Under the pieces are notes generated by a model. The model was given only the letters and a program-made list of their open reading frames with translations. It searched no databases and had not been told where the DNA came from. DNA of 64,000 nucleotides. Source: Alphaproteobacteria bacterium (GTDB taxonomy: Bacteria; Pseudomonadota; Alphaproteobacteria; Reyranellales; Reyranellaceae). This document shows, piece by piece, positions 42,973-56,524 of the stretch; position 1 is the first letter of the stretch; the number at the start of each line of letters is the position of its first letter. The DNA lies in assembly GCA_017308235.1 (NCBI GenBank), contig JAFKFL010000026.1, positions 52,313 through 116,312 of the forward strand, written 5' to 3'. Made by a program: the position numbers and the translations under genes.

Positions 42973-44784
42973 ATGCCGACTCGCATCATCATTCAGCATG
43001 TTTCGGCGTCAAAGGCGAACCAGATCGAGCAATTTCCGCTCGAAGGCTATAGCGAGCTGACGATCGGTCGCGATCCGAGCTGCAACATCAATTTCGACGC
43101 GCAACGCGACGAGTATGTCAGCCGGCGCCACGCCACCATCCGCATCCAGGCGGGGGATCAGCCGACCTTCAGGATTGCCGATCTCGGCAGCCGAAACGGC
43201 ACGATCGTCAACGGCGAGAAAATCGAGGCGGAAACCGAACTGGTACCCGGCGATACGATCGAGCTGGGGGTCGGCGGCCCCAAGTTCACGTTCGATCTGC
43301 AGCCGCGACCGGCCAACCTGATGGCGCGCACGCGTGTCATGCCAAAGGGCGGCGTCGGCGAGACGAAGATCATCAGCACGGCGGATGCCGCGCGAAGCCC
43401 CGTGCTGTCACCGTCGCAGGCGGAGCCGGCGAGAACGGGCGTCGGTCGCAATACCGTCATCGGCATGCTGGAACAACAGCGGACGCAAACGAACCGGACA
43501 TGGATGTATATCCTGGCTGGCGTGCTGCTCGTGGTCGCCGTTGCCGGCGGCGGCATCTACTACCAGGGACGGATCAAGGCCGAGCAGGCAGCCGCCGAGC
43601 TCGCCAAGCACGAGGCTGAGTTGGCGGCGCAGAAAGAGGCGGCTGCGAAAGCGGCGGAGGCGAGCGCCGCGGCCCTGAAGCAATCGCAAGAGGAAGCGGC
43701 GGCGGCGCTCAAGAAGGCGCAGGAGGCGCAGGAGGCCTCGCTGAAGAAGGCTGTCGGCATGACGCCGCAGGACATCGTCCGCAAATACGGCAACGCGACA
43801 GTTTTGATCGAGATGCAGTGGCGGCTGTACGACCAGACTTCGGGCAAGCCGCTCTATCACAAGACCATCACCACGACGGTCGGCGGCAAGAAGGTGAGGG
43901 TCCCGGCCTATGTGCAGCTGGCCAATGGCGTGCTCGTCCGCTGGCTCACGACGGAAGACGAGGAGCAAACCAACTGGCTCATCGGCATGGCCGGGCTGGG
44001 CAGCGGATTCGTCATCAGCAGTGGCGGCTATATCCTGACCAACAAGCACGTGGCCGCCGGCTGGAAGGTGAGCTACGGGCAGGAGGAAGGCTACGAAGTC
44101 GGCATTATCTTCGACATCGGCAAGCGCCAGGCCAACGGCATGTTCAATCCGTCCCAGCGGCGCGACCTCGTCCAGTGGGTTCCGGAAGAGGGGCTGGTCT
44201 TCTATTCCAACGCCCCGATTCCCGTCGATCCCCGGCCGCACAAATTCGAAGGCCGCAATGATCGGCTCGACGTCAGGTTCCCGGGCAGCACGCTCAGCAT
44301 TGCCGCGCGGCTTCTCCGCTCCTCGGTGGAAGCCGACGCGGCGGAGATCAAGGTCGATACAGAGCAGCAGCTGACCACGGTCGACCTGTCCAACGGTTCG
44401 CTCGCTCCGGTCGGCGAGCAGGTGACCGTCCTTGGCTATCCCGCATTCTCATCTCAGACGGTGGCGGTGATCAGCTCCATCGAGGCGGGACAGGCGCATC
44501 AACGGATCGAAGTCGTGCCAGAGCCGACGGTGACCGCCGGCAATATCTCGCGCATGAGCGAAGCGGCGCAGCGCACCGGTTCGACGATAACAGGCGGCGT
44601 GATGGGCGAAACCTACCAGTTGACCGTGCCTAGCGGCGCTGGCAACAGCGGCGGCCCCGTGTTCGATCACGACGGCAAGGTCATCGGCCTCTTCACCTAC
44701 GGCACGCGAAGGGAAACGACCACCTACGCCGTGCCGATCAAGTACGGGCTTGACCTGTTCAAGGTGCAGCGGTCGCAGGAGTAG
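42973..44784 (+). CDS. Membrane FHA domain / trypsin-like serine protease
   Basis: The 603-residue protein has a cytoplasmic FHA domain (about 25-110) with phosphothreonine-binding GRDPSCNI (32-39), SRRH (50-53) and GSRNGTIVNG (72-81). A membrane segment (177-196) and an Ala/Glu/Lys coiled coil (201-260) follow. The outer trypsin/HtrA-fold protease has His359 in LTNKHVAAG, Asp455 in DAAEIKV and Ser559 in GAGNSGGPVFD. No PDZ domain is seen. The FHA domain probably reads phosphothreonines made by the kinase two genes downstream, linking phosphorylation to periplasmic proteolysis. GGGGGAG precedes the start. Confidence 0.88.
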   Translation: MPTRIIIQHVSASKANQIEQFPLEGYSELTIGRDPSCNINFDAQRDEYVSRRHATIRIQAGDQPTFRIADLGSRNGTIVNGEKIEAETELVPGDTIELGVGGPKFTFDLQPRPANLMARTRVMPKGGVGETKIISTADAARSPVLSPSQAEPARTGVGRNTVIGMLEQQRTQTNRTWMYILAGVLLVVAVAGGGIYYQGRIKAEQAAAELAKHEAELAAQKEAAAKAAEASAAALKQSQEEAAAALKKAQEAQEASLKKAVGMTPQDIVRKYGNATVLIEMQWRLYDQTSGKPLYHKTITTTVGGKKVRVPAYVQLANGVLVRWLTTEDEEQTNWLIGMAGLGSGFVISSGGYILTNKHVAAGWKVSYGQEEGYEVGIIFDIGKRQANGMFNPSQRRDLVQWVPEEGLVFYSNAPIPVDPRPHKFEGRNDRLDVRFPGSTLSIAARLLRSSVEADAAEIKVDTEQQLTTVDLSNGSLAPVGEQVTVLGYPAFSSQTVAVISSIEAGQAHQRIEVVPEPTVTAGNISRMSEAAQRTGSTITGGVMGETYQLTVPSGAGNSGGPVFDHDGKVIGLFTYGTRRETTTYAVPIKYGLDLFKVQRSQE

Positions 44785-44803
44785 TTAGCGTTTCGAGCCA
44801 AAT

Positions 44804-45703
44804 ATGGATGGCAATTCTTCGGCCACCCCGACAACGACGCAGTCTTCCGACGTGAAGCCGCTGGGTATCAGTGCCGCGATGCTGAGCCACGTGGGTTGCG
44901 TGCGTTCCTCCAACGAGGATTGCGTCACCTACAGCGTTCCGGCGGCAGGCAGTACCGACGCGGCGATGGGCGTGTTGGCCCTGGTTGCCGACGGCATGGG
45001 CGGCCATGCCGCGGGCGAGGTCGCGAGCCAAATCGCGGCGACGACCGTGCACCTCATGTTCTATCGCGAACAGCGCCCGGTGCCCGAGGCTCTCGCCGAG
45101 GGATTTGCCGCCGCCAATTCGGCCATCCATGAGCGGGCGAAAAACGACCCCGCCTGCGCCGGTATGGGCACGACCTGTACGGCCGTGGCGCTGCGCGACA
45201 ATCACATCTGGCTCGGCCATGTCGGCGACAGCCGCGCCTATCTTATCCGTAAGGACAAGATCTACATGATCAGCGAGGATCACTCGCTTGTCGCCGAGCT
45301 TGTCCGCAAGGGCACCCTGACCGAGCGCGAGGCCAAGACCTTTCCCGACCGGAACGTCATCCTGCGCGCGCTGGGCATCGAGCCCACGGTCGAGGCGGCA
45401 ATCTGGCACGAAGGCTTGCCGGCGAAGGCCGGTGACGTCCTGGTCCTTTGTTCCGACGGTCTGACCGACGTCGTCGACGAGGAGGTCATCCGCGACATCG
45501 CCGGCATGCATCAGCCGTTCGAAGCCTGCGAAGCGCTCATCCAGCGTGCGTTGGATGCCCAGGCACCGGACAATGTGTCGGTCGGCGTGGTGGCGGTGGT
45601 CGACGCCGACTTGCCCACGGTCAAACCTGGGCGAACCACGCAGGAAACCCCTCGAATCACGCAGGAAATCATCGTCACCGAACCACGCGGGGGCAGCAAA
45701 TGA
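44804..45703 (+). CDS. PP2C-family protein phosphatase
   Basis: The 299-residue Ser/Thr phosphatase is of the bacterial Stp1/PppA type. Metal-binding Asp residues lie in ALVADGMGGHAAGE (Asp63), CSDGLTD and APDNVSV; GTTCTAVAL and LGHVGDSRAYLI are also canonical. An N-terminal tail of about 20 polar residues and a C-terminal tail of about 30 lie outside the domain. The stop overlaps the kinase start by ATGA, so phosphatase and kinase are made together. It should reverse the kinase's phosphorylation in the cytosol. Confidence 0.94.
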   Translation: MDGNSSATPTTTQSSDVKPLGISAAMLSHVGCVRSSNEDCVTYSVPAAGSTDAAMGVLALVADGMGGHAAGEVASQIAATTVHLMFYREQRPVPEALAEGFAAANSAIHERAKNDPACAGMGTTCTAVALRDNHIWLGHVGDSRAYLIRKDKIYMISEDHSLVAELVRKGTLTEREAKTFPDRNVILRALGIEPTVEAAIWHEGLPAKAGDVLVLCSDGLTDVVDEEVIRDIAGMHQPFEACEALIQRALDAQAPDNVSVGVVAVVDADLPTVKPGRTTQETPRITQEIIVTEPRGGSK

Positions 45704-47481
45704 CTCCCGACACGATTGGACGTTACGAAGTACAGGGCCTTCTGGGCAAAGGCGCGTTCGGCGAGGTGTACGCGGCCCGCGATCCCGCGCTCGGACGAGT
45801 CGTTGCGATCAAGGTCCTGCGCCAGATGTACAGCAACGATCCGGGGTTCATGGATCGGTTCCGGGCCGAGGCCACCAGCCTCGCCGCACTCGCGCATCCC
45901 AACGTGACGCTCATCTATGATCTACTCGAGGGTGGATCGCAGCATGGCATGGTGATGGAGCTGGTGCGCGGCCACACGCTGGAACACGTGCTGCAGCTCA
46001 AGAAGCAGCTCAACCTGCGCAGCACCCTGGCGACGGTCGTGCAGGCGGCCTCAGGCCTCGGCTACGTCCACCGTATGGGTGTCGTGCACCGCGACATCAA
46101 GCCGTCCAACCTCATGCTGACGGCGGCCGGCGTCCTGAAGATCATGGACTTCGGTATCGCCAAGGTGCAGGGCGCCAAGCGGCTCACGCGCGACGGCACG
46201 GTCGTGGGCACTCTGGTCTATGCATCGCCGGAGCAGATCAAGAGCGGCACCATCGAGGCGCAGAGCGACCAGTACAGCCTGGCCTGCGTGGTCTACGAAA
46301 TGCTCTGCGGCAGACCGCCTTTCGAGGCGGAAACCGAATATGACCTGATGCAGGCGCATATCGCTCAGCCGCCCGAAGCGTTGTCCGGTCGGGTGGCGGG
46401 CCTGCCGGCGGAGGTCAATGCCGCCTTGATGCGTGCACTGGCCAAGAACCCTGCAGAACGTTTCGAATCGGTCGAGCGTTTCGCTCAGGCGTTGGGTGCC
46501 GGAGCGGTCCAGCTCGATGCGGGCGACATTGCGCGCGAACTGGTTGAGAGCACTGGACCGATCGCGCCGCTTCCTGTCCGCGCGCCATCGCGACTGGTTC
46601 CGAGCAACGTGCCATCAGGGTCGGTCCCGAGCAGGAGGCCCGAAGCCGTCCTTCCCGATGTCGTCGCTCCGATCCCGGTTGTGTCCCAGCCAAGCTTCAT
46701 CAGCAGGTACGCACCGTTTATGGCGATGGGTGGAGCAGCAGTGGTCGCGCTGGCCGTTGGGCTCTGGATCCTGTTCGGCGCGCCCGCACCCGCGCCCGTC
46801 CCTGGGCCCGAAGTCGCGAAGCCGGGTGGACCAGGTTCGGGGCCGACCACGCAAGTCGCCAAGAACACGCCACCGCCACCTGCACCTACAACGCCGTCGC
46901 CATCGGCGAACGCCAGCGGCACGACCAACACGACCCCGCAAAAACCTCCGCCGGTCACGAAACCCGCTATGCCGAACGTCACGGACAAGGGCGGTGCGAC
47001 AACTCAGGGCATCACGCCGCCGGTTGTGCCACCGGTGGCGAAGACGGCCGAACCTGAAAAGCCGACGATTGCTGTGGCGCCGAGCAACACCAAGCCCACC
47101 ACGCCTGCGGCCGTGCCGGCACCCGACGTGCCAACCGGGCCGCCGAGCTATCAGGGGAAAGTCATCGCCTGGCTGTCGGGGAGCACGATCGTCGTGCGAT
47201 CGCCGACAGGAAATCGCGATGAGACCTTGCATCTTTACGGCGTTCGCGATTTGCCGACCAACAAGGCAAGCGAGATGAATGACATCCGCAATCGCCTCGA
47301 GGCCTTGTTCGCGCAAGACGGACAGGAGGCGTCATGCTGGACGCGTTTCGGCAATGCGTCGAAACAGCTCGAACACCAGTGTTACATCGCCAAGAAAGAC
47401 ATGGGGCGCTGGGCGGTCGAGCGCAATCTCGCGAAACCGACCAGCGATGCGCCGCCCGAATACCGCGCAACATCACGTTGA
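45700..47481 (+). CDS. Membrane Ser/Thr protein kinase with outer SNase-like domain
   Basis: The 593-residue Hanks-type kinase has a Gly loop GKGAFGEV (16-23), Lys38, HRD (130-132) and DFG (150-152), all intact, with activation segment and SPEQ following. A linker leads to one membrane segment (about 341-360), then a Pro/Thr-rich stretch to about residue 480. The last 110 residues read GKVIAWLSGSTIVV, ETLHLYGVRDLP and later DMGRWAVERNLAKP. That order recalls staphylococcal-nuclease-fold proteins, but catalytic Arg/Asp residues are not obvious. It probably senses something outside and phosphorylates partners including the FHA protein. Confidence 0.9.
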   Translation: MTPDTIGRYEVQGLLGKGAFGEVYAARDPALGRVVAIKVLRQMYSNDPGFMDRFRAEATSLAALAHPNVTLIYDLLEGGSQHGMVMELVRGHTLEHVLQLKKQLNLRSTLATVVQAASGLGYVHRMGVVHRDIKPSNLMLTAAGVLKIMDFGIAKVQGAKRLTRDGTVVGTLVYASPEQIKSGTIEAQSDQYSLACVVYEMLCGRPPFEAETEYDLMQAHIAQPPEALSGRVAGLPAEVNAALMRALAKNPAERFESVERFAQALGAGAVQLDAGDIARELVESTGPIAPLPVRAPSRLVPSNVPSGSVPSRRPEAVLPDVVAPIPVVSQPSFISRYAPFMAMGGAAVVALAVGLWILFGAPAPAPVPGPEVAKPGGPGSGPTTQVAKNTPPPPAPTTPSPSANASGTTNTTPQKPPPVTKPAMPNVTDKGGATTQGITPPVVPPVAKTAEPEKPTIAVAPSNTKPTTPAAVPAPDVPTGPPSYQGKVIAWLSGSTIVVRSPTGNRDETLHLYGVRDLPTNKASEMNDIRNRLEALFAQDGQEASCWTRFGNASKQLEHQCYIAKKDMGRWAVERNLAKPTSDAPPEYRATSR

Positions 47482-47524
47482 TGGGCTGATTTTACGAGCA
47501 GGAATTAACTAGGGGGAATAGAAC

Positions 47525-48121
47525 ATGAGTTGGAAAGCACTTGGACTGGTAGCACTCGTACCGGTCGCGATAGCCATGGGCGGGTGTGCCGGCCAGGTAA
47601 CGCCAGAGAGCTGCAAGATGAATTACACCGCGACCGGCGCCGCGGCGGGCGCCATTGCTGGTGGGTTACTCGGCGCGGGCATCGCTGCGGCGGCGCACGC
47701 CGGTGGCGGCGGGATTGCCGGTGCCGCGATCGGCGGTGTGCTCCTGGGCGCCGCGGCCGGTGCCATCATCGGTCAGCAGCGGGACAAGGCGTGTCATGAG
47801 CTTGCCGTCCGGCAGGCCCTGGACAGGGCCGTGGCCATGTCGCCGCCACCGCCGCCGCCCACCAACACCGATACGGTTGCTGCCGCACCTCGTCGGCAGG
47901 CCCCGCAACAGAAGCCGTACTACGAGTCGGTTGCGTGGGCGAATTCGGTCACCAACACGACGGGCACGGTCACGCCGCTGAGCCAGGTGGCCAGCGCAGA
48001 CGCCAGCGACCAAGTCTGCATGACCTACTCCGATCAGAGGACGGTCGATGGCAAGAGCCAGACCGTCGTCGGCAAGCGCTGCCGCGGCAAGGACGGCGAG
48101 TGGAAGCTGGTAAACGGCTGA
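47525..48121 (+). CDS. Glycine-zipper lipoprotein
   Basis: The 198-residue protein has a lipoprotein signal with lipobox MGGC (Cys at residue 21). A long glycine-zipper hairpin follows (about 37-85, GAAAGAIAGGLLGAGIAAAAH...GGVLLGAAAGAIIG), then a Pro-rich region and a small C-terminal domain (QVCMTYSDQRTVDGKSQTVV...). Glycine-zipper lipoproteins insert into or span the outer membrane region. It follows the kinase gene after 43 bases, so it is probably the last member of that module. Confidence 0.85.
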   Translation: MSWKALGLVALVPVAIAMGGCAGQVTPESCKMNYTATGAAAGAIAGGLLGAGIAAAAHAGGGGIAGAAIGGVLLGAAAGAIIGQQRDKACHELAVRQALDRAVAMSPPPPPPTNTDTVAAAPRRQAPQQKPYYESVAWANSVTNTTGTVTPLSQVASADASDQVCMTYSDQRTVDGKSQTVVGKRCRGKDGEWKLVNG

Positions 48122-48169
48122 TGCCGCTTGCCGGGTGATGCCGGTTTCGGCGTCGCCCTGGGATCATGA

Positions 48170-48198
48170 GAACGGGCCAATCTATGATTGGCTCGTTC
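48170..48198. terminator. Hairpin between convergent genes
   Basis: A 12-bp stem with one G-T pair (gaacgggccaat / attggctcgttc) and five-base loop lies between the convergent lipoprotein genes. It lacks a clear T-run, so it is only a possible bidirectional transcript end. Confidence 0.4.
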
Positions 48199-48222
48199 GT
48201 CTTCGATACCGACAGCTGACGA

Positions 48223-48498
48223 TCAGTAGGGGCCGTTGGGGCCGGGCGGTGCGAGCTCACGGATGCAGAGCACGTTGTCGACCGTGGTCGGCAGCTTCTG
48301 GCGTTCGATCTCGCATTGCTCATAGGACATGGGGCCGGCAAAAATCTGCGGGCCGAGCGTCAGCAGCTGATGCGGCTTTTCCAGGTACCAGCCGGGAGTC
48401 GTGTAGGCGACCTGCTTGCGGTCGCAGGCGCCAAGCGCCAGCAAAACCGCAAATCCGGCGAAAGCTTTCGCCCTTCGACTGACCATTTGCTTCGGCAT
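48223..48498 (-). CDS. Small lipoprotein of unknown function
   Basis: The 91-residue protein has a basic N terminus, a hydrophobic stretch and a lipobox LGAC (Cys at residue 25). About 65 residues follow with AYTTPGWYLEKPHQLLTLGPQIFAGPMSYEQCEIERQKLP and one Cys pair. I do not recognise a family. The gene is divergent from gltB. Confidence 0.65.
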   Translation of the reverse strand: MPKQMVSRRAKAFAGFAVLLALGACDRKQVAYTTPGWYLEKPHQLLTLGPQIFAGPMSYEQCEIERQKLPTTVDNVLCIRELAPPGPNGPY

Positions 48499-48631
48499 CG
48501 CTCCCCCGGGCGGCTTCGAATCCCGCGCGGCACTTTACGGGGGCCGTTGCGCTGCAACAATCGCTTTTGACCCGGCCCCGAGCCGGGCTAATAAGGGGCG
48601 GGACTGAGCGATTTTTCCGGGGGGCCGTCCG

Positions 48632-53296
<4,665 letters not shown>

Positions 53297-53317
53297 AGAT
53301 CACGCCCTGTTGCCACC

Positions 53318-53412
53318 CTTCGAGACGCGCGTTGCGCGCGCTCCTCAGGGTGAGGCGATGGGGCGAACGTAACACCTCATGCTGAGGAGGCCGCGTGGCG
53401 GCCGTCTCGAAG
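53318..53412. repeat. Palindromic intergenic repeat between gltB and gltD
   Basis: The ends cttcgagacg and cgtctcgaag are exact inverted copies, and inner stretches ctcctcagggtgagg / cctcatgctgagga also pair. The element is of the common alphaproteobacterial CTTCGAGACG type and is distinct from the other two repeat families here. It lies inside the gltBD operon. Confidence 0.8.
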
Positions 53413-53438
53413 CATAGGCAACGCGGAGCGAAAGAGCG

Positions 53439-54890
53439 ATGGGCCTGCCCACCGGCTTCCTGGAGATCGAGCGCAAGGATCGGCCGTACGAGAAGGTCGA
53501 GGCGCGACTCAAGACCTGGGCGGAGTTCATCCGGCCGCTGCCTACGGGCGAGATGCGCCAGCAGGCCGCGCGCTGCATGGATTGCGGCGTGCCGTTCTGT
53601 CACAACGGCTGCCCGGTCAACAACCAGATCCCCGACTGGAACGAGCTGGTGCGGCGCGACCGCTGGCAGGCGGCGCTCGAGGTGCTGCATTCGACAAACA
53701 ACTTCCCCGAGTTCACCGGCCGCATCTGCCCCGCGCCCTGCGAGGCCGCCTGCACGCTGAACATCGATGACAACCCCGTCACCATCAAATCGATCGAATG
53801 CGCGATCGTCGACCGCGGCTGGGAGGAGGGCTGGATCCAGCCGTTGGTGCCGGCGAAGAAGACCGGCAAGCGCGTCGCCGTGGTGGGCTCGGGGCCGGCC
53901 GGGCTCGCCTGCAGCCAGCAGCTCGCGCGTGCAGGCCACGCGGTGACGCTGTTCGAGAAGGCGGATCGCGTCGGCGGCCTGCTGCGTTACGGCATCCCCG
54001 ACTTCAAGATGGAGAAGCATCTGATCGATCGACGGATGCGCCAGATGGAGGCCGAGGGCGTTGAGTTCCGTACCGGCGTCGAGGTTGGCGCCACGCTCTC
54101 CGTGAAGTCGCTGCTCGAAGGCTACGACGCCGTGGCGCTGACCGGCGGTGCCGAATGGCCTCGCGATCTGGAAGTGCCGGGCCGCGAGCTCAAGGGCGTT
54201 CACTTCGCGATGGATTTCCTGGTGCCGCAGAACAAGCGCATCGCAGGCGACGACGAGGCGCGCGCCGCCCCCCGGGGCACCATCAGCGCCAAGGACAAGC
54301 ATGTCATCGTGATCGGCGGCGGCGACACGGGATCGGACTGCGTCGGTACCTCCAACCGGCAGGGTGCGTTTTCGGTCACGCAGCTCGAGGTCATGCCGCA
54401 GCCGCCGGAGAAGGAGAACAAGGCGCTGACTTGGCCCGACTGGCCGCTGAAGATGCGCACCTCGTCCTCGCACGAGGAAGGCGTGGCGCGCGACTTCGCC
54501 GTGCTCACCAAGCGCGCGGTCGGCGCCAAGGGCAGGATCGAGGCGCTGGAATGCGTGCGTATCGACTGGGCAAAGGGTGCCGACGGTCGCATGGCGATGG
54601 TCGAAGTCCCCGGCAGCGCCTTCAAACTCAAGGCCGACCTGGTATTGCTGGCGATGGGTTTCCTTGGTCCGATGAAACCAGGATTGCTGGCGCAAAGCGG
54701 CGTGGCGCTCGACCCGCGTGGGAATGTCGCGGCCACCGTGCAGGACTACAAAACGTCGGTTCCGAAGCTGTTTGCCGCCGGCGACATGCGGCGGGGCCAG
54801 TCACTCGTTGTCTGGGCGATTCGCGAAGGGCGGCAGTGTGCACGCTCGATCGATGCCAGCCTGATGGGACAATCTTCCCTGCCGCGCTGA
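53439..54890 (+). CDS. gltD: Glutamate synthase small subunit
   Basis: The 483-residue FAD/NADPH-binding beta subunit feeds electrons to GltB. Two N-terminal Cys clusters bind 4Fe-4S (CMDCGVPFCHNGCPVNN and CPAPCEAACTLN). The FAD loop is VAVVGSGPAGLACSQQLARAGH, the NADPH loop is VIVIGGGDTGSDC, and the second FAD motif is KLFAAGDMRRGQSLVVWAIREGR. The length is normal. It forms an operon with gltB despite the 142-base spacer. Confidence 0.97.
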   Translation: MGLPTGFLEIERKDRPYEKVEARLKTWAEFIRPLPTGEMRQQAARCMDCGVPFCHNGCPVNNQIPDWNELVRRDRWQAALEVLHSTNNFPEFTGRICPAPCEAACTLNIDDNPVTIKSIECAIVDRGWEEGWIQPLVPAKKTGKRVAVVGSGPAGLACSQQLARAGHAVTLFEKADRVGGLLRYGIPDFKMEKHLIDRRMRQMEAEGVEFRTGVEVGATLSVKSLLEGYDAVALTGGAEWPRDLEVPGRELKGVHFAMDFLVPQNKRIAGDDEARAAPRGTISAKDKHVIVIGGGDTGSDCVGTSNRQGAFSVTQLEVMPQPPEKENKALTWPDWPLKMRTSSSHEEGVARDFAVLTKRAVGAKGRIEALECVRIDWAKGADGRMAMVEVPGSAFKLKADLVLLAMGFLGPMKPGLLAQSGVALDPRGNVAATVQDYKTSVPKLFAAGDMRRGQSLVVWAIREGRQCARSIDASLMGQSSLPR

Positions 54891-55064
54891 TACTCCTTTG
54901 TCGCAGGTTGTCGCAGGCGGTGCCTGGCGCGGGCACGATAACGAGTAAGGCTCCGCACAGCGCGAGCTTGCGTGCCGAGAGCTAGTGCCTTTCAACTAAG
55001 ACTTGTTCTAATATTCCGGGGACAGGGCATTTCTGGGGGTGCCGTGTCTCTATTCGGGGATGGA

Positions 55065-55496
55065 ATGAAACTCCTGCTCATCCAGGGCGCCAACATGGAG
55101 TACTTGGGCACCCGCCAGCCCGAGCTCTACGGGACGACGACGGCGAAGGAGTTGAACTCCATCGTCCGCCGGCGTGCGCGCGAACTCGGGGTGGAGCTTG
55201 AGATCCTGTACACCAATACCGAAGGCGAGGCCGTGACCGCGATCTATCGAGCGGATCGCGAGGGGATCGACGGTCTTCTGTTCAATCCGGCGGGCTTCCT
55301 TCATGCCGGCCATGCGCTCCGCGACTGCCTGCGTTCGATCAGCGCGCCCGCGATCGAAATCCACATGACCAACATCGAGAAGCGTGGTTTCGGCTCGGTA
55401 ACGGCCGAGGCCGTGATCGGCGTCATCGCGGGCTTCGGCGTCGATTCCTACATCCTGGCGCTCGACGCCATGGTCTCGCGCCTGGTCTCAGGCTGA
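55065..55496 (+). CDS. Divergent type II 3-dehydroquinate dehydratase-like protein
   Basis: The 143-residue protein has the flavodoxin-like AroQ fold signature LGTRQPELYG (14-23) with the family Tyr22, plus NPAGFLHAGHALRD and EIHMTNIEKR with His100. It departs from true AroQ at several conserved places: QGANME replaces NGPNLN, and RGFGSVT replaces REPFRHHS. It may be an AroQ paralogue with altered substrate, or a weak enzyme for quinate-type compounds. It is monocistronic. The ATG at 55065 (MKLLLIQG) fits the fold start. Confidence 0.7.
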   Translation: MKLLLIQGANMEYLGTRQPELYGTTTAKELNSIVRRRARELGVELEILYTNTEGEAVTAIYRADREGIDGLLFNPAGFLHAGHALRDCLRSISAPAIEIHMTNIEKRGFGSVTAEAVIGVIAGFGVDSYILALDAMVSRLVSG

Positions 55497-55507
55497 GGCC
55501 AGACGCC

Positions 55508-56422
55508 CTAAGCCCAGACACCGGTCGCGAGCGTCGTCGGTGCGTAGTCGCCGAACGTCCAGTCGAACGGGAAGGCATGTGGCCGGCGCCAGGCGCGCTC
55601 GACCTTGATCTGCCAGCTGCGCTGGGCGCCCGCAATTCTCGCCGCGGCGCGGTCGGTCCAATCGATCGTGACGACGCCCTGCAGCTGCAGCAGGTCGCCC
55701 GAGGCGAAATCGATGAACAGCAGGCCGGCGCGCGGATCGCCTAAAAGATTGCCCAGCGTGTTGAAGAAGCGGTTGCCGCGAAAATCCGGCACCGACAACG
55801 TGTCGCCCTGTACGTCGACGAAGCCCGGCCGTCCGCCGCGGTGCGAGACGTCGAGCCCGCCCGCCTGCGCGATCGAAGTGCGCGAGCGGCTGGCAACGAA
55901 GAAGGTGTCGGCCGTGCCGATCAGTTGACGCGCCGGTGCATCGAGGCCGGCCAGGCATTCGACTGGCGTCACCGAGCGGCGATGGGCGGAAGGCTGCCGC
56001 GTCTGGATATATTGTGCGCAGTTGCCGAAGCTCTGCGCGATAGCAACCGTCGCGCCGCGCTCGTCCACCGCCGCCATCGTACCGTTGGCCCGGTTGCGTC
56101 GGCGAGTCGACAGGTCGAGGCCAAGCAGGCCGACTTCGCGGTCCGCTTGCCAACCGGCCGCGGCGGGATCATCCGTCGCCATGAGCGCCTCGATCCGCAA
56201 GGTGGTGGGATCCGGTGCGCGGACGAACCCTGTGTTGCCGTGGAGCACTGACGCCACGGGCCATCCGTCGGCGTCGGCCGTGGCCACAAAGAGATAGGGC
56301 AGCAGCTCGAAGAAGTTGCGGTGCTGGTCCGGCATGAAGGTGCGGATGCCGGTTCCCGGGCTGCTTTGATGGGCCAGCGACTGGGCTGCGAGCTCATCGA
56401 CATGAAAAGGCGAGATCTCCAT
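55508..56422 (-). CDS. PNPOx-like flavin-binding protein
   Basis: The 304-residue protein has the split-barrel FMN-binding fold of the pyridoxamine-phosphate-oxidase-like superfamily. Signs include FFELLPYLFVATADADGWPVASVLHG in the N-terminal half and TFFVASRS, GRPGFVDVQGDTLSVPDFRGNRFFNTLGNLLGDPRAGLLFIDF in the second. Both halves fit a duplicated barrel found in oxidoreductases sometimes fused to ferredoxin reductases. The electron partner is unknown. It is divergent from a LysR gene that probably controls it. Confidence 0.8.
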   Translation of the reverse strand: MEISPFHVDELAAQSLAHQSSPGTGIRTFMPDQHRNFFELLPYLFVATADADGWPVASVLHGNTGFVRAPDPTTLRIEALMATDDPAAAGWQADREVGLLGLDLSTRRRNRANGTMAAVDERGATVAIAQSFGNCAQYIQTRQPSAHRRSVTPVECLAGLDAPARQLIGTADTFFVASRSRTSIAQAGGLDVSHRGGRPGFVDVQGDTLSVPDFRGNRFFNTLGNLLGDPRAGLLFIDFASGDLLQLQGVVTIDWTDRAAARIAGAQRSWQIKVERAWRRPHAFPFDWTFGDYAPTTLATGVWA

Positions 56423-56461
56423 GGCAGGACTCCCGAGGATCGTCGGCAAGGGATATGGGCC

Positions 56462-56517
56462 TTCCTAAACAGGAAATAATTGGCCTATCCTGCAAGTCAT
56501 TCTTTCCAGATATGGAA
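56462..56517. promoter_or_regulatory. Inverted repeats in the LysR/PNPOx divergent promoter
   Basis: Two short inverted repeats, ttcct-aaac-aggaa (56462-56475) and ttcca-gata-tggaa (56504-56517), lie in the 102-base gap between the divergent genes. They have nearly the same arm sequence and are plausible LysR-type binding sites. Confidence 0.45.
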
Positions 56518-56524
56518 GGGCGGA

